Origin: JBMYQA01 sp049600855
GTDB taxonomy: Bacteria > Bacteroidota > Bacteroidia > Cytophagales > Flammeovirgaceae
Assembly (NCBI GenBank): GCA_049600855.1
Contig: JBMYQA010000340.1
Span: 1-6,132, forward strand
Direction of reading: 5' to 3'
Length of the DNA stretch: 6,132 nucleotides
Under the pieces are notes generated by a model. The model saw only the letters and a list, made by a program, of their open reading frames with translations. It was not told the origin of the DNA and did not search any database. This document shows, piece after piece, positions 1 through 5,237 of the stretch. Position 1 is the first letter of the stretch; every line of letters begins with the position of its first letter. The translations under genes were made by a program, and so were the position numbers.

Positions 1-116
1 TTAAGCGAAATAAAGAGGAAGTTTACATTGGCAAAAAAGAAGTTTATGGCGTGTATGTCAAGCGATTTTTCCCAGCAATTTTCTCCAAAATGATCCGAAA
101 AGCCAAGGTCACTTAA
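1..116 (+). CDS. C-terminal end of a probable short-chain dehydrogenase/reductase (partial)
   Basis: Only the last 37 codons are present (codon phase starts at base 3), ending in TAA at 114-116; the 5' part lies before the window. The translated tail contains EEVYIGKKEVYGVYVKRFFP and ends IRKAKVT. I recognise this as the end of a group of short-chain dehydrogenase/reductase (SDR) proteins common in Bacteroidota, where the Rossmann domain is followed by a basic, amphipathic C-terminal tail of the type 'vyiGgkE...vylKRffP...kiirkakv'. The catalytic Tyr-x-x-x-Lys and the NAD(P)-binding glycines would be upstream and cannot be seen, so the assignment rests on tail similarity from memory. The gene converges on the minus-strand diheme cytochrome gene, whose stop codon is 57 bases away; nothing suggests a shared function. 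Confidence 0.6.
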   Translation, partial: KRNKEEVYIGKKEVYGVYVKRFFPAIFSKMIRKAKVT

Positions 117-173
117 GCCATCCATAACATAAGGGGGTTCAAGCTTTATGCTATGAATGACTAATGCTCAAAA

Positions 174-1202
174 TCATTTTGCCTTTTCTAAAATAAACGC
201 TTTCAAATCTTCTACTTGCTGATGACTCATGCGCTCCAGCGTATAATGAGGCATGTACGCTTTATGTCCTTCTAACGCATGTGTGCCATGCCGCACAATT
301 TCGTAAATCGAAAAGTTGTTTGATTTATTCAAGTTTCGCTTCAGCTTTCTGAAGGTAAACTTTGAATCATCTAATACCAGACGTGAGGCTCCGTTGGGTT
401 TATGGCAATGTTGACAACCACTCGCATAAATTTTAGCCCCATTTTCCGCATTACCAATAATCCCTTCATACCCCTTTGCCTTATCCGCAGGAGGTGCTGA
501 AAATGTAGCTGGTGACTTTGTTGCATAATAACGCTTCAACTGCTTCGCTAATGCTGGATTTTTTTGCCCACTTGCTTGAGCATTTTCAAGCTCCTTCAGT
601 AAAGCATCAGGAAGGGCTAAATCTTCCAATTTTAATTCTAATGACCATAAATAGGCCATTACGGCTTCTAATTCCCAATCTTTCAAGTACCTTCCTTGAG
701 AACACACTTTCGCACACAATTGCACGGCTTCGCTCAAATCATTTCGGGCAGGTTTTACCAAATCACCGTATTTTTTGATGTAATCGTCATTGTACCAAGA
801 TGCTCGATTGACAATGCCATAAAAAGTAGAGCCTTGTAAAAACGGGAGCTGCTTGCCTTGGGTATATTCCAATCGCTTGTCAGGGTCCATCACCTGTAAA
901 TCGGGATCTTCTCGCGCCACATTATGGCAGTTTGTACATACATAAAACTTGCTCACATAATTGGAATAACCTTTTCCTTCCAACTGTGTACGGCCTTTCA
1001 GCACAATATCTTCTCCCTGTTGAATTAATTGGGAATCAGGAATTCCGCGATCGTGTTTTACCTTAGTTTCCCCTAAAGCAAGGAGTAATTGATACACCGA
1101 ATGATCATCGTTCAACTTATGACGCTGTCCATACCACACAAAGGCAGAGACAAACATGCAAAAAGTCATCAATAAGCTTAGCGTAATGATTTTCCGTTTC
1201 AT
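174..1202 (-). CDS. TsdA-like diheme c-type cytochrome
   Basis: A 342-residue secreted or membrane-anchored diheme cytochrome c. Residues 5-24 form an N-terminal hydrophobic segment without a convincing lipobox or AXA cleavage site, so it may stay as an anchor. Heme motif 1 is CTNCH (89-93) and motif 2 is CQHCH (263-267). Met317 in AYMPHY is a likely axial ligand of heme 2. Between them, CAKVCSQG (163-170) followed by WELEAVMAYLWSL lines up with the C-x3-S-M-N-G segment of thiosulfate dehydrogenase TsdA, whose Cys ligates heme 1; Cys163 would be the equivalent. The order of heme, Cys segment, then heme with Met also matches TsdA. Residues 195-240 are a charged linker between the two heme domains. 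It is the last gene of a three-gene operon, starting 4 bases after the DUF5777 gene stops. The electron-transfer role is secure; the substrate (thiosulfate, tetrathionate or other) is inference. Confidence 0.88.
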   Translation of the reverse strand: MKRKIITLSLLMTFCMFVSAFVWYGQRHKLNDDHSVYQLLLALGETKVKHDRGIPDSQLIQQGEDIVLKGRTQLEGKGYSNYVSKFYVCTNCHNVAREDPDLQVMDPDKRLEYTQGKQLPFLQGSTFYGIVNRASWYNDDYIKKYGDLVKPARNDLSEAVQLCAKVCSQGRYLKDWELEAVMAYLWSLELKLEDLALPDALLKELENAQASGQKNPALAKQLKRYYATKSPATFSAPPADKAKGYEGIIGNAENGAKIYASGCQHCHKPNGASRLVLDDSKFTFRKLKRNLNKSNNFSIYEIVRHGTHALEGHKAYMPHYTLERMSHQQVEDLKAFILEKAK

Positions 1203-1206
1203 AGGC

Positions 1207-2055
1207 TTATTGTTTTTTAGCTTTTACACGAAACACGCGACTGATATTAAATCCGAAATGCACTCCTTGATCGAGCCAATCTCCTGTTGTTTCGGCAATG
1301 AAAAACTTTTCAATCATCCCTTGAGAGTTCGTAAAATGCAGTTGGAAGGTATGCCCATTGGTTTCGATATCAAAACCTACAGAAAAGCTATTAAACGTTT
1401 CGGCTCTTAGCTGATCGTCTGGTACATAATAATACTCTAAATTGAGTCCAATTGTCTTGGTAATTTGGATTCGCGTGGCTGCTCCTAATGAAAAAACATT
1501 ATTCTTTTCTGCTGAAGTAGCTACCAAATTGCGGTGTACCCAAGAGGGCATCAATTGGAGCGAAAAGCGGTCGCTGAACTTACGAGCAATGAGCAATTGT
1601 GCCGTATAAAATAAACGATGTTTAAAGCGTTTATACTCTTGCTCATCTTCATTAAATCGGATGGTATTAATAGCAGTACTTGCAAAAGCAGTGAGTGAAA
1701 TGGGATTACGGTTATTTTGATGCAGCACGCGAAACTTGGCATAGCCATCATATGTTTTCTCAAACGTACTTCTCCCTAAACCAAGCGTAAAGTTTTTACT
1801 GACACCATAATCTAAACCAATACGCATGGTCGCATCATCTAAACCAAACCATTCGTAAACTCCACCATTTAAGGTACCAAAACGGTGCGCAATAATCAGA
1901 TTCAAATCGCCTTCTCCGGTAGTTTCGGCAGAGTGACCATTTACGATACGCGTTTCTTTAAATGTCTCGTAGACATATCCTTTGTCTTCTTGTGCAAATG
2001 CTTGAACAGCAAGTAAGAGACAAGCTGTAATCAGGCTAATTTTGAGGTGTTCCAT
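1207..2055 (-). CDS. DUF5777-family outer-membrane beta-barrel protein
   Basis: A 282-residue exported protein. Residues 1-21 are a clear signal peptide ending QAFA, with probable cleavage before Gln22. The mature part alternates short amphipathic strands and turns, as expected of a beta-barrel. It carries the sequence signatures I associate with DUF5777 of Bacteroidota: FKETRIVNGHSAET (32-45), IAHRFG (55-60), WFGLDDATMRIGLDYGVS (69-86) and LGLGRSTFEKTYDGYAKFR (91-109). Family members are often found beside cytochrome c or YceI-like genes; their molecular function is not established. The ATG lies inside the upstream cytochrome gene, giving a 20-base overlap, and no other Met occurs before residue 77, so translational coupling is likely. 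The downstream diheme cytochrome follows after 4 bases. A plausible role is an outer-membrane partner or docking site for the flanking cytochromes, but that is inferred only from position. Confidence 0.85.
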   Translation of the reverse strand: MEHLKISLITACLLLAVQAFAQEDKGYVYETFKETRIVNGHSAETTGEGDLNLIIAHRFGTLNGGVYEWFGLDDATMRIGLDYGVSKNFTLGLGRSTFEKTYDGYAKFRVLHQNNRNPISLTAFASTAINTIRFNEDEQEYKRFKHRLFYTAQLLIARKFSDRFSLQLMPSWVHRNLVATSAEKNNVFSLGAATRIQITKTIGLNLEYYYVPDDQLRAETFNSFSVGFDIETNGHTFQLHFTNSQGMIEKFFIAETTGDWLDQGVHFGFNISRVFRVKAKKQ

Positions 2056-2446
2056 CGGCTATCCATTTTTTAATTGATTCAATATCACAAGTTGCCAGCT
2101 TTGCCCGTCCTTTGGGCATGGGCGAAAAACCTGGGGAGTGGCTAATTACCCCCACCAATTTGCCACTTTGAGCTACATTTTTAATATTTTCATACCCTTC
2201 CAGATTTATGCCACCTGAAAGCGTTGAGGCACTGTGGCAAGGCAAACAATTGCCTTGAATGAGTGGCTGTACGTTGCCAGAAAAGGTAACCGTTTCTGTA
2301 TTACATACAGGATCAGTCCCCGCGGAAGGTATAATTTCTTCTTCTACTTCATTCACACAAGAAATCATTCCTATTAACGAAAGGAATACGGTAATGACCA
2401 TCAGTCGCTGCTTCATTTTTAAGATATTTAAGGTAAATTGATCCAT
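2036..2446 (-). CDS. Monoheme cytochrome c lipoprotein (planctomycete-type cytochrome domain)
   Basis: A small heme lipoprotein of 136 residues from the first ATG, or 126 from Met11 (ATG at 2416). Met11 is more likely the true start because it begins a normal signal sequence: MKQR, a hydrophobic core, then a relaxed lipobox GMISC with Cys30. The acidic run VNEVEEE right after Cys30 resembles the surface-export signal of Bacteroidota lipoproteins. The domain has one heme motif, NCLPCH (CxxCH at 67-71), then GGINLEGYENIK, then ISHSPGFSPMPKG with Met110 as probable axial ligand, and ends in the helix DIESIKKWIADGTP. This layout fits the PSCyt1-like cytochrome domain common in Bacteroidota. Cys48 and Cys120 could form a disulfide. 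It is the first gene of the operon and overlaps the DUF5777 gene by 20 bases. It probably passes electrons at the membrane surface; its partners are inferred from position. Confidence 0.83.
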   Translation of the reverse strand: MDQFTLNILKMKQRLMVITVFLSLIGMISCVNEVEEEIIPSAGTDPVCNTETVTFSGNVQPLIQGNCLPCHSASTLSGGINLEGYENIKNVAQSGKLVGVISHSPGFSPMPKGRAKLATCDIESIKKWIADGTPQN

Positions 2447-2462
2447 TTTCAGATTGTATAAA

Positions 2463-2491
2463 AGCAGGGCTGAAGCATCGCCCAGCCTGCT
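2463..2491 (-). terminator. GC-rich hairpin, possible terminator or leader structure
   Basis: An inverted repeat with arms AGCAGGGCTG (2463-2472) and CAGCCTGCT (2483-2491) forms nine base pairs with one bulged base and a 10-base loop. On the minus strand it is followed by TTTTATA. It lies downstream of the small lipoprotein gene and 16 bases before the first ATG of the cytochrome lipoprotein gene. It could end transcripts arriving from upstream, or sit in the cytochrome leader RNA if transcription starts farther up. The T run is short, so neither role is certain. Confidence 0.4.
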
Positions 2492-2496
2492 CCACT

Positions 2497-2535
2497 ACAT
2501 AGGTTTTAAAAGATTCCAAAAAAGCAAACCTATGT
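2497..2535 (-). promoter_or_regulatory. Perfect 10-bp inverted repeat overlapping a candidate -7 element
   Basis: Arms ACATAGGTTT (2497-2506) and AAACCTATGT (2526-2535) are perfect reverse complements separated by 19 bases. On the minus strand the first arm met contains TAGGTTTG (2532-2525), an exact match to the Bacteroidota -7 consensus TAnnTTTG, and points towards the cytochrome operon. No TTG stands at the expected -33 distance; the nearest is 27 bases upstream. The repeat could be a binding site for a dimeric regulator covering the promoter, or an RNA hairpin. It has no T tract after it, so an intrinsic terminator is unlikely. Confidence 0.4.
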
Positions 2536-2579
2536 CTCATCCTGATGATGGTTACTTATCAAACCTCCATCAAGCTAGT

Positions 2580-2804
2580 TTAATCATCAGTCAAATCAAT
2601 GACTTGATAGGATACACTCACTTCAACATTACCATGATTATAAACACCTAACGTTGAACCTACTTCCGAACTACTTTTTTGAAGTATTTTCCGTGATCTA
2701 TTTTCTTCACATCCTGATAAGAGTACGAAAAACGCATACACAAATGCGATTACGGCATAAATAGAGGCAAACCAATGCAGCCTCTTAGATGAAATTTTTC
2801 TCAT
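2580..2804 (-). CDS. Small lipoprotein of unknown function
   Basis: I do not recognise this 74-residue protein. A basic N-terminus (MRKISSKR) and a hydrophobic segment (residues 11-29) lead to LLSGC with Cys32, a textbook lipobox for signal peptidase II. Glu33-Glu34 directly after the Cys fit a Bacteroidota lipoprotein export signal, so the mature part of about 43 residues may sit on the outer membrane or be displayed outside. That part has a charged, polar stretch (NRSRKILQKSSSE) and then a short strand-like end (NVEVSVSYQVIDL). The ATG is preceded by AGGGAA immediately next to it, which is very close for a ribosome-binding site. The gene follows the anti-sigma/barrel gene after 144 bases on the same strand, so it may be read from the same transcript or from its own promoter. 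The lipobox is the main support that the gene is real. Confidence 0.65.
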   Translation of the reverse strand: MRKISSKRLHWFASIYAVIAFVYAFFVLLSGCEENRSRKILQKSSSEVGSTLGVYNHGNVEVSVSYQVIDLTDD

Positions 2805-2948
2805 TTCCCTAGAGATTTAACTCAATCGTTTATTTAGAAATAGTTTAGCTGGTTACCACTTTGTGGCATTCATCTTCATGAGGTGATTGAAACCTTAATC
2901 CATGAAATTCAAAAAAATAAGTCATTCACTATCAGGCACTTGATTGGC
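2805..2948. other. 144-base non-coding gap between the anti-sigma/barrel and small lipoprotein genes
   Basis: No reading frame or clear promoter is seen. On the minus strand, soon after the anti-sigma stop, there is a run of seven T residues (plus-strand A run near 2912-2918), preceded only by a weak AAGT/ACTT pairing, so termination here is doubtful. A short CCAC-TTT-GTGG repeat lies near 2856-2866. Nothing matches TAnnTTTG on the minus strand. Confidence 0.5.
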
Positions 2949-4412
2949 TTATCTCAAACGGTACTTTAAGGTAAAATAAGTCCCATAGCTATATAAGTTC
3001 ACTTTAGCAAAGCCTACACCATTAAATGGTAATTGCACATAAGGTTCAAAGAGAAAAGAACTCCGCTCACCAAGTTTCTTTTCGTATCCTACAGATAGCA
3101 GGGCAATTCCAAACCAGTGTTTATTTTGATTTCTTCCAATCCAATTTTTTCTACGTGTTGGGTCATAAGCACCATGATAATTATACACGTATTCTTCGCG
3201 CAACAACAAATAAGAACTCACTCCACCTCCAACAAAAAAACTGGCATTTTTCTTTTTTAGCCAGCTGTAACGCAAGCCAATCGGAATTTCGAGTACATCG
3301 CACACCCCATCTACATTGGCGGGTAAATCGCCATTTTGCCAAAACCCAGCAGGGGGATGATACTCAGAGGTTTCGGCTAAATAACGCTTCCTCGCTAAAA
3401 ATCCACCTCCATATAATGATAACCGAGCTAACGGCTGATATTCCAATAATATGCCTGACTTCACTCCCGTTCTCACTCCATGTGTGCCAATCGATCCGAC
3501 ACCACTTAAGTCGGGAGAGAGGGTGAAGTTAATGAAAAGTCCCCGCTCGATTTGCTTAATGGGATCTGGAATCGCAGTAGTATCTGCCGCTATCGCTGGG
3601 ATGTTTACGACTAAATCACAATCCTCACATGAACGGATTACCCCTGCGGGAAAAGCTGTTAATGCACGAACATTATTCTCAAGCATGACGCTATCTCCCT
3701 TAATTTCTTGATTCAACTTATCTTCCCTACCCTCATCATCCTTCTTAGCCGTTCCTTGAATGATAGCAACATTTCCCTTGTTGGCTTCCTTATCACTTAT
3801 CGCCCCTTCTAGCACCTCGTTGTCCTTATCCACTTTCCCTTTTATTCCTCCACCACTCAAACCATCATCACCGCCTGTACTGGTATCAACTAGCTCACCT
3901 GAATTGGCATCCGCATTCGTTTTTCCTTTTGAGAGTTGATCATCCAATGCATCATCTTGCTTAGCGCGATCACTACCTTTATTCGCTTTTTTAGTAGTTG
4001 ATGAATGCTGATTTTTGTTCTCATTGCTGTTTAGTTTATTTGTTGAATGGCCTTGCTTTGACGTATCTCCCACAATGGCCAAATCTTGTTCATTCCGTTT
4101 TTCCGTCGTTATTTTTTCATTATCAAAACCCTGATTAGTAGTATCCTTCTTTTCTTGAGTTGTGGTGTTAGTAATTTGATTATCAGGGTTTTTATCATGT
4201 AAATTCGGGGTAAGGATGAAAAATGCGCTTACTAAAGCGATCAAAATACAAGACAATAGAATTCCTAACCTCAACCAAAAGACCTTTCGATCTTCCTTGT
4301 CAAGCTTTTTTTCCATTTTTTCCCAAGCGGCCGAATTAAACTTTATATCATACTTATTATTGGCTGACTCTCGGAAAAAATGCTCCATCTCATTGTCTGG
4401 AACGTTAGGCAT
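2949..4412 (-). CDS. Probable dual-membrane-spanning anti-sigma factor (inner-membrane helix fused to outer-membrane beta-barrel)
   Basis: A 487-residue protein with four parts. Residues 1-43 are a hydrophilic, cytoplasmic N-terminus (FNSAAWEKMEKKLDKEDRK) of the kind seen in Bacteroidota anti-sigma/barrel fusions. Residues 44-67 are one transmembrane helix. Residues 68-285 are a low-complexity linker rich in Asn, Lys, Asp, Gly, Ser and Thr, probably disordered and long enough to cross the periplasm, with a CEDC pair at 262-265. Residues 290-487 look like a PorT-type outer-membrane barrel: GLFINFTLSPDLSGVG, GILLEYQPLARLSLYGGGFL, LEIPIGLRYSWL, a glycine-rich FFVGGG strand and a final YGTYFTLKYRLR strand. 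Its start overlaps the end of the ECF sigma gene by 8 bases, which makes it the likely partner regulator. Fusions of this layout have been described in Bacteroides as dual-membrane-spanning anti-sigma factors. Sigma binding has not been shown for this protein; the N-terminus is short and the role rests on context and architecture. Confidence 0.8.
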   Translation of the reverse strand: MPNVPDNEMEHFFRESANNKYDIKFNSAAWEKMEKKLDKEDRKVFWLRLGILLSCILIALVSAFFILTPNLHDKNPDNQITNTTTQEKKDTTNQGFDNEKITTEKRNEQDLAIVGDTSKQGHSTNKLNSNENKNQHSSTTKKANKGSDRAKQDDALDDQLSKGKTNADANSGELVDTSTGGDDGLSGGGIKGKVDKDNEVLEGAISDKEANKGNVAIIQGTAKKDDEGREDKLNQEIKGDSVMLENNVRALTAFPAGVIRSCEDCDLVVNIPAIAADTTAIPDPIKQIERGLFINFTLSPDLSGVGSIGTHGVRTGVKSGILLEYQPLARLSLYGGGFLARKRYLAETSEYHPPAGFWQNGDLPANVDGVCDVLEIPIGLRYSWLKKKNASFFVGGGVSSYLLLREEYVYNYHGAYDPTRRKNWIGRNQNKHWFGIALLSVGYEKKLGERSSFLFEPYVQLPFNGVGFAKVNLYSYGTYFTLKYRLR

Positions 4413-4959
4413 ATCTATTTAAATTTCTCAAAATAATCTCCCTCAGTTTGGCTTTTGCTTTGGCTAAGTTTGATTTGGAAGTTCCCGTTGAAATCCCCAA
4501 CGCTTTGGCAATTTCATCGTGTTTAAATCCATCAATTACATACATGTTAAACACAGTACGGTATGCAGTTGATAACGATTGAACCATCTGAATCATTTCC
4601 TGATAACTGATTCTGCTCAAGATATCATCTGCCGATACAATATTATTGTGATTTTCCATGCTTTCGTGCCGTTTGAATTTTTCATTCTTTTTAATGTGGT
4701 TGATTGAAGTATTAATTAATATTCTTCTAAACCACGGTTTAAAAGGTTGCTGCGAATTATACTTTTTGATGTTTTTAAACACCTTCATAAAGCTGTCATT
4801 AAGAATTTCAATTGCATCATCTTCATTCCGAGAATAACGCATACAGATACTCATCCCGTAAGCATAATACAATTCGTATAGCCTACGCTGATCGATCCGT
4901 TTTTTAGCTCTACACCCACGGATTATTTGTTCGAGGTTGATGTCAGGATGCTCTCCCAC
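4405..4959 (-). CDS. ECF-type RNA polymerase sigma factor (sigma-70 family)
   Basis: A 184-residue two-domain sigma factor that would direct RNA polymerase to a small set of promoters. Region 2 spans about 24-92: RRLYELYYAYGMSICMRY, then EDDAIEILNDSFMKVFKNI, then the promoter-melting and -10 recognition part PFKPWFRRILINTSINHIKK. Residues 93-121 are a linker. Region 4 spans about 122-172, with the helix-turn-helix KHDEIAKALGISTGTSKSNL (146-165) for -35 contacts. Length is normal for the family. The start is GTG at 4959: an in-frame TAA lies directly before it and the next Met is residue 36 inside region 2, so no ATG start is possible. A purine stretch AAGAAG lies about 8 bases upstream. The 3' end overlaps the anti-sigma/barrel gene by 8 bases, giving translational coupling. 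A possible self-recognised promoter lies just upstream at 4987-5018. Confidence 0.92.
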   Translation of the reverse strand: MGEHPDINLEQIIRGCRAKKRIDQRRLYELYYAYGMSICMRYSRNEDDAIEILNDSFMKVFKNIKKYNSQQPFKPWFRRILINTSINHIKKNEKFKRHESMENHNNIVSADDILSRISYQEMIQMVQSLSTAYRTVFNMYVIDGFKHDEIAKALGISTGTSKSNLAKAKAKLREIILRNLNRYA

Positions 4960-4986
4960 TTAACGCTTCTTAATTTGCTTTTGTTT

Positions 4987-5022
4987 GCCTATACCCAAGC
5001 CCTATAGAAAGGGTTGCCTTGG
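4987..5022 (-). promoter_or_regulatory. Candidate ECF-type promoter of the sigma operon with embedded hairpin
   Basis: On the minus strand, GGCAACC (5018-5012) resembles the AAC-centred -35 box of many ECF promoters, and GTATAG (4994-4989) follows after 17 bases at the -10 position, about 30 bases before the GTG start. The same stretch folds: CCAAG (4995-4999) plus CCCT (5000-5003) pair with AGGG (5010-5013) plus CTTGG (5018-5022), nine pairs with a 4-base bulge. Self-activation is common for ECF sigma factors; the box match here is by eye and the -10 is not the common CGTC form. Confidence 0.38.
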
Positions 5023-5146
5023 AAAAGTATAATTTAAGAAATTAAACGCGCATTGTCTAGGTATTTTCCTAGCAAAAGGATGAGTTGGGTGTTTCTAGGT
5101 ACCTTAATCGCTTTTCAGTTGTATATTTTAGCACAGTTATCAGTAA

Positions 5147-5166
5147 AGTGATTGGCATAAATCACT
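5147..5166 (-). terminator. Weak candidate terminator of the DUF3037 gene
   Basis: Perfect 7-bp arms AGTGATT (5147-5153) and AATCACT (5160-5166) enclose a 6-base loop. On the minus strand the stem is followed by TTTACT. It sits about 70 bases past the DUF3037 stop. The stem is A/T-rich and the T run is only three or four bases, so termination would be inefficient. Confidence 0.25.
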
Positions 5167-5237
5167 ACAGCTTATTTCGAAATTCAAATGATGAAGACTA
5201 GAGATTATTTTTTGGGGGCACCAAAGCACGAAACTAA

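Larger units (their letters stand above)
4960..5237. other. 278-base non-coding region upstream of the sigma operon
   Basis: No credible gene is seen; the longest frames are 17 codons on the plus strand and 29 on the minus strand. It holds the candidate sigma promoter (4987-5018), the CTAGG/CCTAG repeat (5057-5072), a second copy of TCTAGGTA (5094-5101, first copy 5056-5063), the 8-base palindrome AGGTACCT (5097-5104), a 7-bp hairpin (5147-5166) and a TTTGG/CCAAA repeat near 5211-5225. It serves as the 3' flank of the DUF3037 gene and the 5' flank of the sigma gene. Confidence 0.6.

Noticed and set aside
169..181. CAAAATCATTTTG palindrome at the convergent junction as a bidirectional terminator
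   Set aside because: The stem is only five A/T-rich pairs with a 3-base loop and no following T run, and it overlaps the cytochrome stop codon.
512..778. Plus-strand frame of 88 codons inside the diheme cytochrome gene
   Set aside because: It lies antisense to a gene with two heme motifs and has no recognisable domain; it is a shadow frame.
2349..2540. Minus-strand frame of 63 codons covering the start of the cytochrome lipoprotein gene
   Set aside because: It overlaps the real gene in another frame and both inverted repeats, and has no signal or domain.
2454..2651. Plus-strand frame of 65 codons across the intergenic repeats
   Set aside because: It runs antisense into the small lipoprotein gene, shows no family similarity and has a start inside the hairpin region.
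2851..2857. GGTAACC upstream of the small lipoprotein gene as a second copy of the sigma -35 box
   Set aside because: It differs from GGCAACC at one base, is part of a near-palindrome, and no matching -10 follows at 17 bases.
3026..3526. Plus-strand frame of 166 codons antisense to the barrel domain
   Set aside because: Its His/Gln/Ser-rich translation has no domain, and the minus-strand barrel explains the sequence.
5069..5158. Minus-strand frame of 29 codons in the gap before the sigma gene
   Set aside because: It is very short with no start signal or recognisable features, and its start lies within the 7-bp hairpin.
5211..5225. TTTGG/CCAAA repeat after the DUF3037 gene as its terminator
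   Set aside because: In the direction of that gene the stem is followed by A residues, not T, so it does not fit an intrinsic terminator.
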